Part shown: in pieces, positions 52,625-62,273 of the stretch
How positions within the stretch are numbered: the stretch's first letter is position 1
How the letters are laid out: each line of letters opens with the position of its first letter
Source of the DNA: Aeoliella straminimaris
GTDB taxonomy: Bacteria > Planctomycetota > Planctomycetia > Pirellulales > Lacipirellulaceae
NCBI RefSeq assembly: GCF_024054565.1
Contig: NZ_JAMXLR010000092.1
Coordinates: 496,001 to 560,000 of the forward strand
Direction: 5' to 3'
DNA: 64,000 nt
Position numbers and translations under genes: made by a program
Notes under the pieces: model-generated
The model's input: the letters and a program-made list of their open reading frames with translations, nothing else
What the model was told of the DNA's origin: nothing
Database searches by the model: none

Positions 52625-53500
52625 ATGATCCCTCGCGAAATCATCAAGAAGATCCGCCGCATCGAGATTCATACGACACGAATCGTCGATGAGCTGCTGG
52701 CTGGCCAATGGGACTCGGCCTTCCGCGGAAGCGGTATCGAGTTCGAAGAGGTCCGTCCCTACCAAATAGGCGACGACGTTCGGGCGATTGACTGGAACGT
52801 CACTGCCCGGACGGGTCGCCCGTTTATCAAACTATTTAGGGAAGAACGCGAGATGGCCGCAATGTTGCTGGTCGACCAAAGTGCCTCGCAAGGCATGGGG
52901 TCGCATTGGCAGACCAAACGCGAGCAGGTCACCGAGCTGAGTGCCACGTTGGCGTTCTCGGCGATCAAAGGCAACGATCGCGTCGGGCTGACGCTGTTCA
53001 CCGACGGCATCGAGAAGTTCGTTCCACCCCGCAAAGGGACTCGCCATGTGCTGCGGATCATTCGCGAACTGCTGTACTGCGAGCCGATGGGCACCGGCAC
53101 GAGCCTCGCCAAATCGTTGGAGCACCTCAACCGCACCATGTCTCGGCGAACGGTGGTGTTCTTGATCAGCGACTTTCAGGACACCGGCTACGAGAAGGCG
53201 CTGAAGATCGCAAGTCGCAAGCACGATATTGTTCCCGTCGTGGTGGCCGATCAGCGGGAGCTCAAAATGCCCAATGTCGGCCTGGTGCGGCTGCGTGATG
53301 CCGAAAACGGGCGGATGGTCACGTTCGACTCGTTCAGCCGCTCCAATCGCCGAGCTTATGAACAGTACGCTCAGCGCAGGATCGACGAGCGGGACGCCTT
53401 GTTCCACCGGCTGAATCTCGACCCGATTCACATCTACACGGGCGAGGATTTTATCGAACCACTTAAGCGATTCTTTCACCGAAGGGAGAATCGGCAATGA
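52625..53500 (+). CDS. DUF58 domain protein
   Basis: 291 residues. MIPREIIKKIRRIEIHTTRIVDELLAGQWDSAFRGSGIEFEEVRPYQIGDDVRAIDWNVTARTGRP is the DUF58 N-terminus. It is followed by a VWA-like fold with the MIDAS motif DQSAS. DUF58 proteins regularly follow moxR and are thought to help assemble envelope complexes. It ends with an ATGA overlap onto the next gene. Confidence 0.93.
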   Translation: MIPREIIKKIRRIEIHTTRIVDELLAGQWDSAFRGSGIEFEEVRPYQIGDDVRAIDWNVTARTGRPFIKLFREEREMAAMLLVDQSASQGMGSHWQTKREQVTELSATLAFSAIKGNDRVGLTLFTDGIEKFVPPRKGTRHVLRIIRELLYCEPMGTGTSLAKSLEHLNRTMSRRTVVFLISDFQDTGYEKALKIASRKHDIVPVVVADQRELKMPNVGLVRLRDAENGRMVTFDSFSRSNRRAYEQYAQRRIDERDALFHRLNLDPIHIYTGEDFIEPLKRFFHRRENRQ

Positions 53501-54498
53501 GCTATCCACCACGAATCGCCGCCTTCCTGCTGCTGGCAATGCTGGTAGCGACAACTTGCCTGGCGGCAGATACCGCTGCGGACTCGCCTAAGTCTGTTGT
53601 GAACCAAGGCCCTGTGACGCTAAGCGTTAGCGTCGATAGGCAACTTGCGCAGGTCGCCTATCCCATGCAGCTGGTTGTTGAAGTAACGGCCCCGCAGGGC
53701 ACGCGGGTCGAGTTGCCACGCCTGCCCGAGCAGTTGGGCGACTTTGACGTCCGTGGCCAGGAAACGTTGCGTGACCTTCCCACGGCGGCGAGCTCTGACA
53801 ACCGACTGTGGGTACTGAAAGCGACTCTGGAAACGTTGAAGACCGGACAACTCCAGATACCTGCACTCGAAGTGCACTTTGCGACCAACCAGCAGGCTAC
53901 TGCGTTCGAGAGCATTCGCAGTAAACCGATCGAAATACAGATCGCCAGCGTTCTCGAAGATCGGCCGGATCCTACAAAGATTCGCGACATCAAGGACACG
54001 GTCGACTTGCCAGTGCCCGAGCAAGGTTCCAGTGCCTGGCTGTCGATCGCCCTGGGCGGCATCGCCGCAGGCGTGGCAGCAGCCATCGCGATGGTGTTGC
54101 TGGCGAAGCCGCGGCGTGGCATCGCTCCCGCGGCGTGGGTGCTCGAGCAGATTGACGATCTCGAGCAGTTGCTCGCGGATGAAACGGCCGACACCCAGCT
54201 GATTTACAATGAGCTGGTGGACGTGGTGCGGGAGTACTTCGAGTTCGAATACGACGTGCCCACCCGTACCCGCACCAGTGCCGAGTTCCTTACCGAAGCG
54301 GTGCACACCGTGCAGTTGGGGGAGACCCCGCGCCGGCGACTTGCTTCGCTGGTGTCGATCGCGGACGACATCAAGTTTGCCTGCTATGGCGTGGGCAGTA
54401 GTCAGATTCAGCAAGCTTTTGCCGACGCCAGGGCGTTTGTCGAGGAATGCCAGCAGCACCGCGAGGCGTTAGAAACGGAGAAGCGAGATGTTGCATAA
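53497..54498 (+). CDS. Membrane protein of the Bat operon (DUF4381-like)
   Basis: 333 residues. A signal peptide (FLLLAMLVATTCLA) and a beta-rich periplasmic domain (SVDRQLAQVAYPMQLVVEV) are followed by a membrane helix near residue 180-205 and a cytoplasmic helical region with LIYNELVDVVREYFEFEYDVPTRTRTSAEF. The placement between DUF58 and a VWA gene fits the small membrane proteins (DUF4381 type) of other Bat operons. It overlaps DUF58 by four bases and the following VWA gene by 11. Confidence 0.82.
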   Translation: MSYPPRIAAFLLLAMLVATTCLAADTAADSPKSVVNQGPVTLSVSVDRQLAQVAYPMQLVVEVTAPQGTRVELPRLPEQLGDFDVRGQETLRDLPTAASSDNRLWVLKATLETLKTGQLQIPALEVHFATNQQATAFESIRSKPIEIQIASVLEDRPDPTKIRDIKDTVDLPVPEQGSSAWLSIALGGIAAGVAAAIAMVLLAKPRRGIAPAAWVLEQIDDLEQLLADETADTQLIYNELVDVVREYFEFEYDVPTRTRTSAEFLTEAVHTVQLGETPRRRLASLVSIADDIKFACYGVGSSQIQQAFADARAFVEECQQHREALETEKRDVA

Positions 54499-55576
54499 TC
54501 CCTGGGTTTTGACGCTGCTTCTGCTGCTGCCGCTGATCGCCTGGCGATTGTGGGCGGGCCGGCGGCGGACGGCGGTGCCGTTCAGTTCGACAGAATCTCT
54601 CCGCCACCTTCGGCCCACCTGGCGGCAGCGGCTGGCCTGGCTGCCCGCGGTGCTGACACTGACGGCCATCGCCGTGACGATCGTGGCACTGGCTCGTCCG
54701 CGTGAAGGTCGCGAGCAAACCGTGGTGGACGCCGACGGCATCGCCATCGAAATGGCGGTCGACCGCTCGGGCAGTATGCGTGCGCTCGATTTCCAGATTG
54801 ATGGCGAGCACGTCGACCGCTTGACCGCTATCAAGAATGTGGCGGGGCGATTCATCGAAGGCGACGACGAGGAGTCGCAACACGATGGACTTTCGGGCCG
54901 CGTGAGCGATCTGGTAGGGCTGATTACCTTTGCGGGCTACGCCGATGCTGTCACTCCACCGACGTTGGATCACGCGTTTGTGACCGCGCAGTTGAACCAT
55001 CAGGACATTGTCACCGAACGCGCTGAGGATGGAACTGCCATTGGCGATGCGATCAGCCTGGCCGTGGAGAAGCTTAACTCCCTCGACGACCGCCAGGACA
55101 AGAAGGTGAAGAGCAAGGTCATGGTGCTGCTGACCGACGGCGAGAACAACGCCGGCGTAGTCGATCCGCAGCAGGCGGCCGATCTGGCACAGAAGATGGG
55201 CATCAAGATCTACACGATCGGAGTCGGCACCCGTGGGCGGGCGCCGGTGCCGGTGGTGAACCCCTTCACCGGCCGCGAGCAAATCGAGTGGGCCGAAGTA
55301 AACATCGATGAAGACACGCTGAGGCAGATCGCCAGCGAAACGGGTGGCAAGTACTTCCGAGCCACGGATACCGAATCGCTGATGGAGATCTACCGCGAGA
55401 TCGATTTGCTCGAGAAGACGAAGATCGAGGAACAGCATTTCGTCGACTATCGCGAGCTGGCCATCCAATCCACCCCTGTTGGTTCGGTCGTGTTCCCGCC
55501 GCTGGTGCTCGTGGCACTGGGGCTGCTCACCGCTCGCGTCGTGCTGGCCAACACCTTGTTCCGTGAACTTGCCTGA
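54488..55576 (+). CDS. batA: VWA-domain membrane protein (BatA type)
   Basis: 362 residues. Two N-terminal helices with RPREGREQ between them are followed by a VWA domain at about residues 85-300: the MIDAS site is DRSGSM, with GTAIGDAISLAVEKL and LLTDGENNAG further on. A C-terminal helix (SVVFPPLVLVALGLLTARVVL) completes the topology. BatA and BatB form a membrane complex in the Bacteroides aerotolerance system. Confidence 0.93.
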   Translation: MLHNPWVLTLLLLLPLIAWRLWAGRRRTAVPFSSTESLRHLRPTWRQRLAWLPAVLTLTAIAVTIVALARPREGREQTVVDADGIAIEMAVDRSGSMRALDFQIDGEHVDRLTAIKNVAGRFIEGDDEESQHDGLSGRVSDLVGLITFAGYADAVTPPTLDHAFVTAQLNHQDIVTERAEDGTAIGDAISLAVEKLNSLDDRQDKKVKSKVMVLLTDGENNAGVVDPQQAADLAQKMGIKIYTIGVGTRGRAPVPVVNPFTGREQIEWAEVNIDEDTLRQIASETGGKYFRATDTESLMEIYREIDLLEKTKIEEQHFVDYRELAIQSTPVGSVVFPPLVLVALGLLTARVVLANTLFRELA

Positions 55577-55601
55577 TAGCCAAGACCCCCGTTAGATCAT
55601 T

Positions 55602-56699
55602 ATGGACATTCAAATTGGCAACCCGACTCAGCTTGTTTGGCTGTGGCTTCCAGTGGTGGCACTGGTGGCGGTACTGTTCGCCGCTGGCGCTCGCCGTCGG
55701 GCCAGAATGCGGTTTGCGACTGCCAACCTGGTCCGCCGGGTGTTTACCACGTCGGGCAAGTTACGCACCGCACTGTGCGCGGCATTCGTGACCACGGCCA
55801 TGGGTCTGATGGTGCTGGCTCTGCTCGATGTGCGTTGGGGCAAGGTGTCGCGCGAGGTACCGCAAAAGGGCATCGAAGTGATGTTTGTGCTCGATGTCTC
55901 GCGGTCGATGCTGGCAGAAGACGCCTCGCCAAGCCGGCTGGAGCGCGCCAAGCAGCAGATTAAAGACGTGGTCGACGAGATGGCTGGCGACCGTGTCGGG
56001 CTGGTCGTGTTCGCGGGCGATGCCAGACAGCAGATTCCGCTGACGACGCACTACGACGACTTCAAAGAATCGCTCGATGCGGTTGGCCCCCACAGCATTC
56101 GACGTGGCGGTTCGCAGTTGGGCGAGGCGATTCGCGTCGCGTCCAACTCGTTCCTCACCAAGCTCAACGCCCACAAAGCCATGGTGATCTTCACCGATGG
56201 CGAAGACCAAGAAAGCGATCCCGTGGCCGTGGCCAAGAAGGCTCGTCAAGATACTGGCGTACGCATCTTTACCGTTGGTCTGGGCGACATGGACCAGGGT
56301 GCACGTATTCCCACAGCCGACAACGGAGGGAAATCCTACCTGCAGCATGATGGTCAGCAGGTTTGGTCGAAGCTACACGGCGACATCCTTCGCCAGGTGG
56401 CCGTCGAAACCGACGGGGCGTACATCCCTGCTGGCATCAAACAGGTAAACATGGCCGACGTCTATCAAGGTTACATTGCGGACGTCGAGCAGATGGAGTT
56501 TGAAACGGCAAAGATCGACCAATATGAAGCACGATTTCAATGGCTGCTGGCTCCAGCACTACTGCTGCTTTTGTGCGAAGTAGCCATCGCGACCTGGCCC
56601 ACCCGACGAGTTGCCCAAGCCGAGCACACAGCATCGACAGGGCGCGGGCAATCGTCAGCCTCCGAGGCCAACTCACCCGAACACTCGACCGCGGCATGA
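55602..56699 (+). CDS. batB: VWA-domain membrane protein (BatB type)
   Basis: 365 residues with the same plan as BatA: N-terminal helices, VWA domain with MIDAS motif DVSRSM, FTDGEDQESDP, and a C-terminal helix near residues 310-330 followed by a Ser/Glu-rich tail. The stop overlaps the next gene's ATG (ATGA). The gene starts 25 bases after batA. BatB is the usual partner of BatA. Confidence 0.93.
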   Translation: MDIQIGNPTQLVWLWLPVVALVAVLFAAGARRRARMRFATANLVRRVFTTSGKLRTALCAAFVTTAMGLMVLALLDVRWGKVSREVPQKGIEVMFVLDVSRSMLAEDASPSRLERAKQQIKDVVDEMAGDRVGLVVFAGDARQQIPLTTHYDDFKESLDAVGPHSIRRGGSQLGEAIRVASNSFLTKLNAHKAMVIFTDGEDQESDPVAVAKKARQDTGVRIFTVGLGDMDQGARIPTADNGGKSYLQHDGQQVWSKLHGDILRQVAVETDGAYIPAGIKQVNMADVYQGYIADVEQMEFETAKIDQYEARFQWLLAPALLLLLCEVAIATWPTRRVAQAEHTASTGRGQSSASEANSPEHSTAA

Positions 56700-57919
56700 T
56701 GAATAACCTCATGAAAACCTTGTTCAGTATCGTACTGCTCACCATCGGCAGCGCCGGCCCGCTGTACGCTGCCGAGGCCAACCAGGACGTGGCCACGCAG
56801 CTCAACTCGGCAAACGCCTTGCTGCGGGATGGCGACGTGGAGGGTGCTATGGCGGCCTACCAGCAACTGGAGCAGCTTGGCCCACCTTCCGCAGCACTGA
56901 TCTACAACCACGCCGTAGCTCAGTATCGTCACGGCGACGTGGCCGCGGCGGCCGAGCAATTCAAGTCGGTCGCGGCATCGGACGACGACGCCATCGCCGC
57001 CAAGGCACGTTTCAATCTGGGCAACTGCGACTACGTCTCCGCGCTGCAACTGGTGGAACAGGACCGCCCGGCCGCTATCGATCGCTTGCGGTCGGCCATC
57101 GAGCATTATCGCAGTGCCCTGGACGTCGACACCGCAGATGCCGAAGCTCGCGCCAACATCGAGCTGGCGGCCCAGATGATCGATCGATTGCAGGAAGAAG
57201 AACGCCAGGAGCAAGAACAACAGCAGGAGCAGCAACAACAGCAAGATCGACAACAGCAAGACCAGCAGGATCAGCAAGGCGAGCAGCAGGACCAGCAACA
57301 GGACAGCTCGCAGCAGTCACAGGACCAGAATCAATCGTCTGCTGAGCAACAAAATAGCGAGCAACAAAACTCCGACTCGTCCGAGCAATCGCAGCAAGAG
57401 GACCAGCAGTCGGACAATCAGGAAGCAGAAAATCAGGAGGCCCAGGACCAGCAGGCAAGTGATGGGCAATCGCAGTCCGAACAACAGCAGCCGGAGGACC
57501 AGCAAGCCCAAGAACAGCAGGCCGGCGAGGACGCCTCCGAATCGGAGGAACAACAGCAGCAGAATGCAGAGACTCAGAACCAGCCCCAGGCGTCGACGCA
57601 GTCGATGTCGCAGGAGCAAGCGAGTCAGCAAGAGTCGCAGGAAATCGGCGAGGAGCAGAATTCGGGTGCGGAGTCGGACGAGATCTCGGAAGAGCAAGCG
57701 AACGAACCGCCGAAGGGAGAGCTGTCGGCCGTCGAACAATCGGACGAGCAGGATGCAGACGAACAGCAGGCTGCTGGCAAGGTCCTGAAGGAAGGTGAGA
57801 TGACCGAGGAAGAGGCGGACAAGATGCTGCAATCGATTCGCGATCGCGATATGCTGCGTCGTCTCCGCCGCGAGGCAACCGAACGCAGTCGGCACATCCC
57901 TGTTGACCGCGATTGGTAG
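56696..57919 (+). CDS. batC: TPR protein of the Bat operon with Gln/Glu-rich region (BatC type)
   Basis: 407 residues from the ATG at 56696 (ATGA overlap with batB). A signal peptide (LFSIVLLTIGSAGPLYA) is followed by three TPRs to about residue 160 (ALLRDGDVEGAMAAYQQLEQL, AKARFNLGNCDYVSALQLVEQ). Residues about 165-355 are a low-complexity tract of Gln, Glu, Asp and Ser. The C-terminal 50 residues end in a basic helix. BatC proteins bind other Bat proteins through TPRs. The low-complexity tract is unusually long. Confidence 0.9.
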   Translation: MMNNLMKTLFSIVLLTIGSAGPLYAAEANQDVATQLNSANALLRDGDVEGAMAAYQQLEQLGPPSAALIYNHAVAQYRHGDVAAAAEQFKSVAASDDDAIAAKARFNLGNCDYVSALQLVEQDRPAAIDRLRSAIEHYRSALDVDTADAEARANIELAAQMIDRLQEEERQEQEQQQEQQQQQDRQQQDQQDQQGEQQDQQQDSSQQSQDQNQSSAEQQNSEQQNSDSSEQSQQEDQQSDNQEAENQEAQDQQASDGQSQSEQQQPEDQQAQEQQAGEDASESEEQQQQNAETQNQPQASTQSMSQEQASQQESQEIGEEQNSGAESDEISEEQANEPPKGELSAVEQSDEQDADEQQAAGKVLKEGEMTEEEADKMLQSIRDRDMLRRLRREATERSRHIPVDRDW

Positions 57920-57959
57920 CAGACCGCAAACCACGACGACCCTTTACGATATAAGCATC

Positions 57960-60758
57960 ATGCAACACTTCATCCCAACCATCTGGCGTGCCCTCCTGTT
58001 GGTGGCGTTTGTCGCTGCCGGGGCAACTTGCGCAACGGCCGCCGACGTGCGCGTTGGCGTCTCGACGAAGGATACCTACGTCGGCATGCCGATCCTGGTG
58101 CAGATTCAGGTCAACAACGCCTCGGATGCCAAGCCGCCCGTCCTGCCCGATGTGGATGGGCTGGCCATTCACTCGCGTGGCACCCCGTCGCAGAGCACGC
58201 AGATCACGACGATCAATGGCGTGACGACCAAGAACACGTCGCTGACGTACGTGTACGAGGTGACACCTCAACGCGCCGGCAGCTTCCGTATTCCACCCAT
58301 CACCGTCGAGGTCGACGGCAAACAGCAACAGACCCGCGCGATTGAGTTCGTGGCCTCGAAGAGCGAAACCGGCGACTTGTTGTTCGTCGAGGTGGCTGGC
58401 AAGGAAAAAGAGATCTACGTTGGCCAGGCGTTGGACCTGACGCTGAAGATCTGGGTTCGGCCTTTTCGAGATGCCGAGCGAGACATCACGCTGTCGGCGG
58501 GTGATATGTGGCGGATGATCTCGCCGCGGTCGAGTTGGGGCATGTTTAAAGATCGGATGACGGAGTTGGCCAGCAATCGCGAACGTCCTAAGGCGCTGGA
58601 AGTTCTGCGCAAGGACCGCGATGGTGTGGAGCACAGCTACTACCTGTACGAAGTCGACGCCACGATCTATCCCAAGAGCCCGGGCCGAATCCAGGCCGAA
58701 GACGTGCACGTTATTGTCGAGTACCCCACGGCCCTCGGCACGGCACGCGATCCTTTCGCTTCGGTGTTCGACGACATGATGCCCCGTCGATTCGCCAGCC
58801 CTTTTGGTGCGGATGACTTCCCCTCCCCCTTTGGGCGACGGCTAGCGGTGCAGTCGGCCCGGCCCATCGTGGCGGATGCCAACGTCGAGCCGATCCACGT
58901 GCTCTCGATCCCCACCGCCGGCCGCCCGGCCGACTATCGGGGCGCCGTAGGAAATTATCAGATTGTCACGAATGCCAGAACCACTTCGGTGAAAGCAGGC
59001 GATCCCATCGAGCTGCTGATCGGAGTTGTGGGTACGGGGCCGATGGAACTCGTGCAGGCCCCACCGCTGGCCGAGTTGCCCGAACTGACAGCCGACTTCA
59101 AGGTGCCCAGCGAGCCACTGGCTGGCTTCGTACAGGGCGATCGAAAGGTGTTCTCTACCACGATTCGTCCTCGTCAGGAGGGCATTACCGAAATTCCCGC
59201 TATCCCCTTCACGTTCTTCGATCCACAGCAAGACCGATTTGTCACCGTGCAAAGCGACCCGATCTCGATCCACGTTGATCCGGCCGATACGCTCGCCCTC
59301 GACGCGATTGTCAGCAGTCACGCACGGGCAGGTCAGTCTGCGGATCAAGCCAGCACTGCATCGACGGCGCTCGTTCCAACTCTAGCGAACTACCCAGGAG
59401 ATGGTGTACTGAGCAGCGAGTCGCCACGAAACTTGGTCTCAGGAATGCTCATGCTGCTGTTGGCGCTGCCACCGTTAGTTGTGGGGGCAATCTGGATCGG
59501 ACGCCATCGTACCGGCATCGCCCCACTGATGGGCCGGCTGGGCTTTGGGGCTGGTCGAGCGGAAGCTCGTATCCAGCAGTCCGAAACCATCGATGAGGTT
59601 GCGGGCGTACTCGAGTGGTACCTGGCTCGCCGCCTGGGTGTGAGCGCCGCCAACCAGGACACGGCCGCGATTCTCGGTGCGTTGCGTGCCGGGGGGCAGC
59701 ATAAGTTAGCCGTTCGCTGCGAGCGAGTGTTCTATGCGGCTCGGCAGCCAAGTGCCAGCGGAGTGAGCCGCCCTGTGTCGCTCGGCGACGCCCAACATGA
59801 AGCGCTTGAAGTGTTGGCAGAAGTACGCCGTCACCACGAGCAAAAACGTGTCGCACGCACCCCTCGACGCCCGTCGTCAGGCAGGGTCCGTCCCGCTGGC
59901 CGGCGTGCTTCGCGGGTGGCGAGCGCTCTGATTGCTGCGGCTCTGGTCGCCGGCGGAAGTGTGGCTTCCGCCAAAGCGGACACCGCTGCAAGTAACGCTC
60001 CGCTGAATGCCGCGCAGCAACAAGCGATATTGGTCGAGGCCAACCAGCGGTACGTAGCCGCGATGGATTCAGCCGGTGACGACGCGGCCGAAGCCAAGTT
60101 GGGGTTCGAAGCTGCGGCCGAGAAGTACCAACTGCTGGTCGACTCGGGCGTCGCGAACAGCGAGCTTTACGTCAACCTGGCCAACGCCTACCTGCAAAGC
60201 GGTCAGTTTGGTGAAGCCGTTGCCAACTACCACCGCGCACTGCAAATCGACCCTGCCAACCGCGCTGCGAAGAACAACCTGCAGTACGCACAGCAAGCCT
60301 TGTCGCCCTCGGGGAGTGAAGACTCCGGCGAGATTGGTACCGGCGTGGCCGACGTTGCGTCGGTGGCAAACCAATGGCTCTTGCGCCGCGTGAGCCTGCG
60401 AACCGTGGGAACCCTAGCGGTGTTGGGATGGTTCGCTCTCTGGCTGGCCCTTGGACTGCGGCTGTACGGCATTCGCTTCCCGTGGAAGTCGGTCGCCGCA
60501 ACGGCCACCGCCATCTGCATCGCGTCGGCGAGTCTGTATGTTGCCAACTGGGAGAGAAGCGATCAGCCGATCGCCGTAGTGACTGCCCCTGCGGTCGCAC
60601 TTCGTCAAGGCGATGGCGACCAGTTCCCCACGGCCGGTGCATCGCTGGACGAAGGCCAAGTGGTCGAGTTAGTAAAGCAACGTGGCAACTGGCTGAAGGT
60701 TTGTCTGCCATCGGGTGAAACCGGATGGGTCGCTGAATCCAGCGCAGAGGCGATCTAG
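57960..60758 (+). CDS. batD: BatD-BatE fusion protein
   Basis: 932 residues from the ATG at 57960. Residues 1-480 are BatD-like: signal peptide, Ig-like repeats (VYEVTPQRAGSFRIPPITVEVDGK, TTIRPRQEGITEIPAIPFTFFD). A helix near 495-514 leads to a cytoplasmic domain. At about 650-672 lies a second signal-peptide-like segment (ASRVASALIAAALVAGGSVASA), followed by TPRs (NSELYVNLANAYLQSGQFGEAVANYHRALQIDP), two helices near 813-837 and 845-864, and a C-terminal SH3-like domain. TPR plus SH3 is BatE. The internal signal-like segment looks like the old start of a separate batE gene. Confidence 0.9.
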   Translation: MQHFIPTIWRALLLVAFVAAGATCATAADVRVGVSTKDTYVGMPILVQIQVNNASDAKPPVLPDVDGLAIHSRGTPSQSTQITTINGVTTKNTSLTYVYEVTPQRAGSFRIPPITVEVDGKQQQTRAIEFVASKSETGDLLFVEVAGKEKEIYVGQALDLTLKIWVRPFRDAERDITLSAGDMWRMISPRSSWGMFKDRMTELASNRERPKALEVLRKDRDGVEHSYYLYEVDATIYPKSPGRIQAEDVHVIVEYPTALGTARDPFASVFDDMMPRRFASPFGADDFPSPFGRRLAVQSARPIVADANVEPIHVLSIPTAGRPADYRGAVGNYQIVTNARTTSVKAGDPIELLIGVVGTGPMELVQAPPLAELPELTADFKVPSEPLAGFVQGDRKVFSTTIRPRQEGITEIPAIPFTFFDPQQDRFVTVQSDPISIHVDPADTLALDAIVSSHARAGQSADQASTASTALVPTLANYPGDGVLSSESPRNLVSGMLMLLLALPPLVVGAIWIGRHRTGIAPLMGRLGFGAGRAEARIQQSETIDEVAGVLEWYLARRLGVSAANQDTAAILGALRAGGQHKLAVRCERVFYAARQPSASGVSRPVSLGDAQHEALEVLAEVRRHHEQKRVARTPRRPSSGRVRPAGRRASRVASALIAAALVAGGSVASAKADTAASNAPLNAAQQQAILVEANQRYVAAMDSAGDDAAEAKLGFEAAAEKYQLLVDSGVANSELYVNLANAYLQSGQFGEAVANYHRALQIDPANRAAKNNLQYAQQALSPSGSEDSGEIGTGVADVASVANQWLLRRVSLRTVGTLAVLGWFALWLALGLRLYGIRFPWKSVAATATAICIASASLYVANWERSDQPIAVVTAPAVALRQGDGDQFPTAGASLDEGQVVELVKQRGNWLKVCLPSGETGWVAESSAEAI

Positions 60759-60803
60759 TAACTTGGCACCGGGGCTGGGGAGAGCGTGCGCCTGGCAAGT
60801 GAC

Positions 60804-62273
60804 TCAGGCAAGTATCTCTTCGACCACTCGCGATTCTTCCACGCCCGTCAGTTTGTAGTCGAGGCCCTGGAAGCGATAGGTGAATCGCTGGTGGTCAATG
60901 CCCAACAGGTGCAGCACCGTGGCGTGCAGGTCGCGAACGTGCACTGGGTTCTCGGCCACATTGAAGCTGAAATCGTCGGTCGCGCCGTATGTCATTCCGG
61001 GACGGACACCACCGCCGGCCATCCAGATGGTGAAACATCGCGGGTGGTGGTCGCGACCGGCGTCGGTGCTTTGCCAATCGCCCTGCCCTGCCACGCCACG
61101 GCCGAATTCGCCGCCCCAGATCACCAGCGTCTCGTCCAACAGGCCACGCTGCTTGAGATCGGTCACTAGTGCGGCGCTCGGTTGGTCGGTGTCGCGGCAG
61201 CGGGCCACGCACCAGCTGTTGAGCTGCGAATGGTGATCCCAGTCGGGGTGGAACAACTGCACGAACCGCACACCGCGCTCGATCATTCGCCGTGCCATGA
61301 TGCAGTTGGCGGCGTAGCTGCCTGGCCGGCGCGAGTCGGGGCCGTAAAGATCAAAGGTCGACTCAGGTTCGTTGCTCAGGTCGGCCAGTTCCGGCACACT
61401 GGTTTGCATGCGCCACGCCATTTCGTACTGGCGGATACGGGTGTCGATCTCGGGATCGCGTGTTTCTTCAAGTCGCATCTGGTTCAGCTCGGCCAGGCTG
61501 TCGAGCATCGTGCGACGGACCCCCCGAGGCATGCCGTCGGGATCTTGCAGGTAGAGCACCGGGTTGCGCTCGGCGCGCAACTGCACGCCCTGGTACTGCG
61601 ACGGCAAGAAGCCGCTGCCCCAGTAGTAGTCGTACAGCGGCTGATCGCTGGGGCGGTTCATCTTCGAGATGAGCACCAGATAGTCGGGCAGATTGCGATT
61701 TGCGCTGCCCAGGCCGTAACTGGCCCACGCCCCCATCGAAGGTCGACCGACGAGCTGGTGGCCGGTGAGGAATTTGGTCATCGCCGGGGCGTGGTTGATC
61801 TGGTCGGTGACCATCGACTTGACGAAACAAACGTCGTCGGCAATCTTCCAGTGGAATGGCAGCCACTCGCCCAGCGTCGCACCGCTTTGCCCATAGCGAC
61901 CGAACTTTGTGCGGGGCGGCATGATCAGCTGTTTCTGGTTGGCTGTCATCGTGGTGACTCGCTGGCCTTGCCGTACACTGTCAGGCAGTTCCACGCCGGC
62001 CCAGTCATGCAAGCCCGGTTTGTGGTCGAACAGCTCGATCTGCGAAGGACCGCCACTTTGCGTGAGAAAAATGACGTTATTGGCCCGCGGCGCGAAATGC
62101 GGCAGGTCGCCCCGTCCGCTGGCGACGTTGGAAACACTTGCCGCGGCGACGTTTTCCAGCAACCCTAGCGACAGGGCGCCGAGACTCAGCCCTGCCGAGC
62201 GACCCAGAAATGCTCGGCGTGCCAACAGCCGGGCGCCTTCGTTGGTCGTAATACAGCGGTGATCGTTATTCAT
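60804..62273 (-). CDS. DUF1501 protein (Tat-exported, PSD1-associated)
   Basis: 489 residues. The N-terminal RRAFLGRSAGLSLGALSLG is a twin-arginine signal. NNVIFLTQSGGPSQIELFDHKPGLHDWAG and LNSWCVARCRDTDQPSAALVTDLKQRGLLDETLVIWGGEFGR are DUF1501 landmarks, followed by HHPRCFTIWMAGGGVRPGMTYGATDDFSFNVAENPVHVRDLHATVLHLLGIDH. The fold is alkaline-phosphatase-like and may act as a sulfatase-like hydrolase, but no activity is proven. The ATG overlaps the stop of the upstream DUF1553 gene by eight bases, a typical pair. Confidence 0.95.
   Translation of the reverse strand: MNNDHRCITTNEGARLLARRAFLGRSAGLSLGALSLGLLENVAAASVSNVASGRGDLPHFAPRANNVIFLTQSGGPSQIELFDHKPGLHDWAGVELPDSVRQGQRVTTMTANQKQLIMPPRTKFGRYGQSGATLGEWLPFHWKIADDVCFVKSMVTDQINHAPAMTKFLTGHQLVGRPSMGAWASYGLGSANRNLPDYLVLISKMNRPSDQPLYDYYWGSGFLPSQYQGVQLRAERNPVLYLQDPDGMPRGVRRTMLDSLAELNQMRLEETRDPEIDTRIRQYEMAWRMQTSVPELADLSNEPESTFDLYGPDSRRPGSYAANCIMARRMIERGVRFVQLFHPDWDHHSQLNSWCVARCRDTDQPSAALVTDLKQRGLLDETLVIWGGEFGRGVAGQGDWQSTDAGRDHHPRCFTIWMAGGGVRPGMTYGATDDFSFNVAENPVHVRDLHATVLHLLGIDHQRFTYRFQGLDYKLTGVEESRVVEEILA

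Noticed and set aside
57075..58709. Long minus-strand open frames opposite the Bat operon, including a very Leu-rich one at 57317-57934
   Set aside because: They are antisense shadows of the Gln-rich CAG-type codons of the batC gene.
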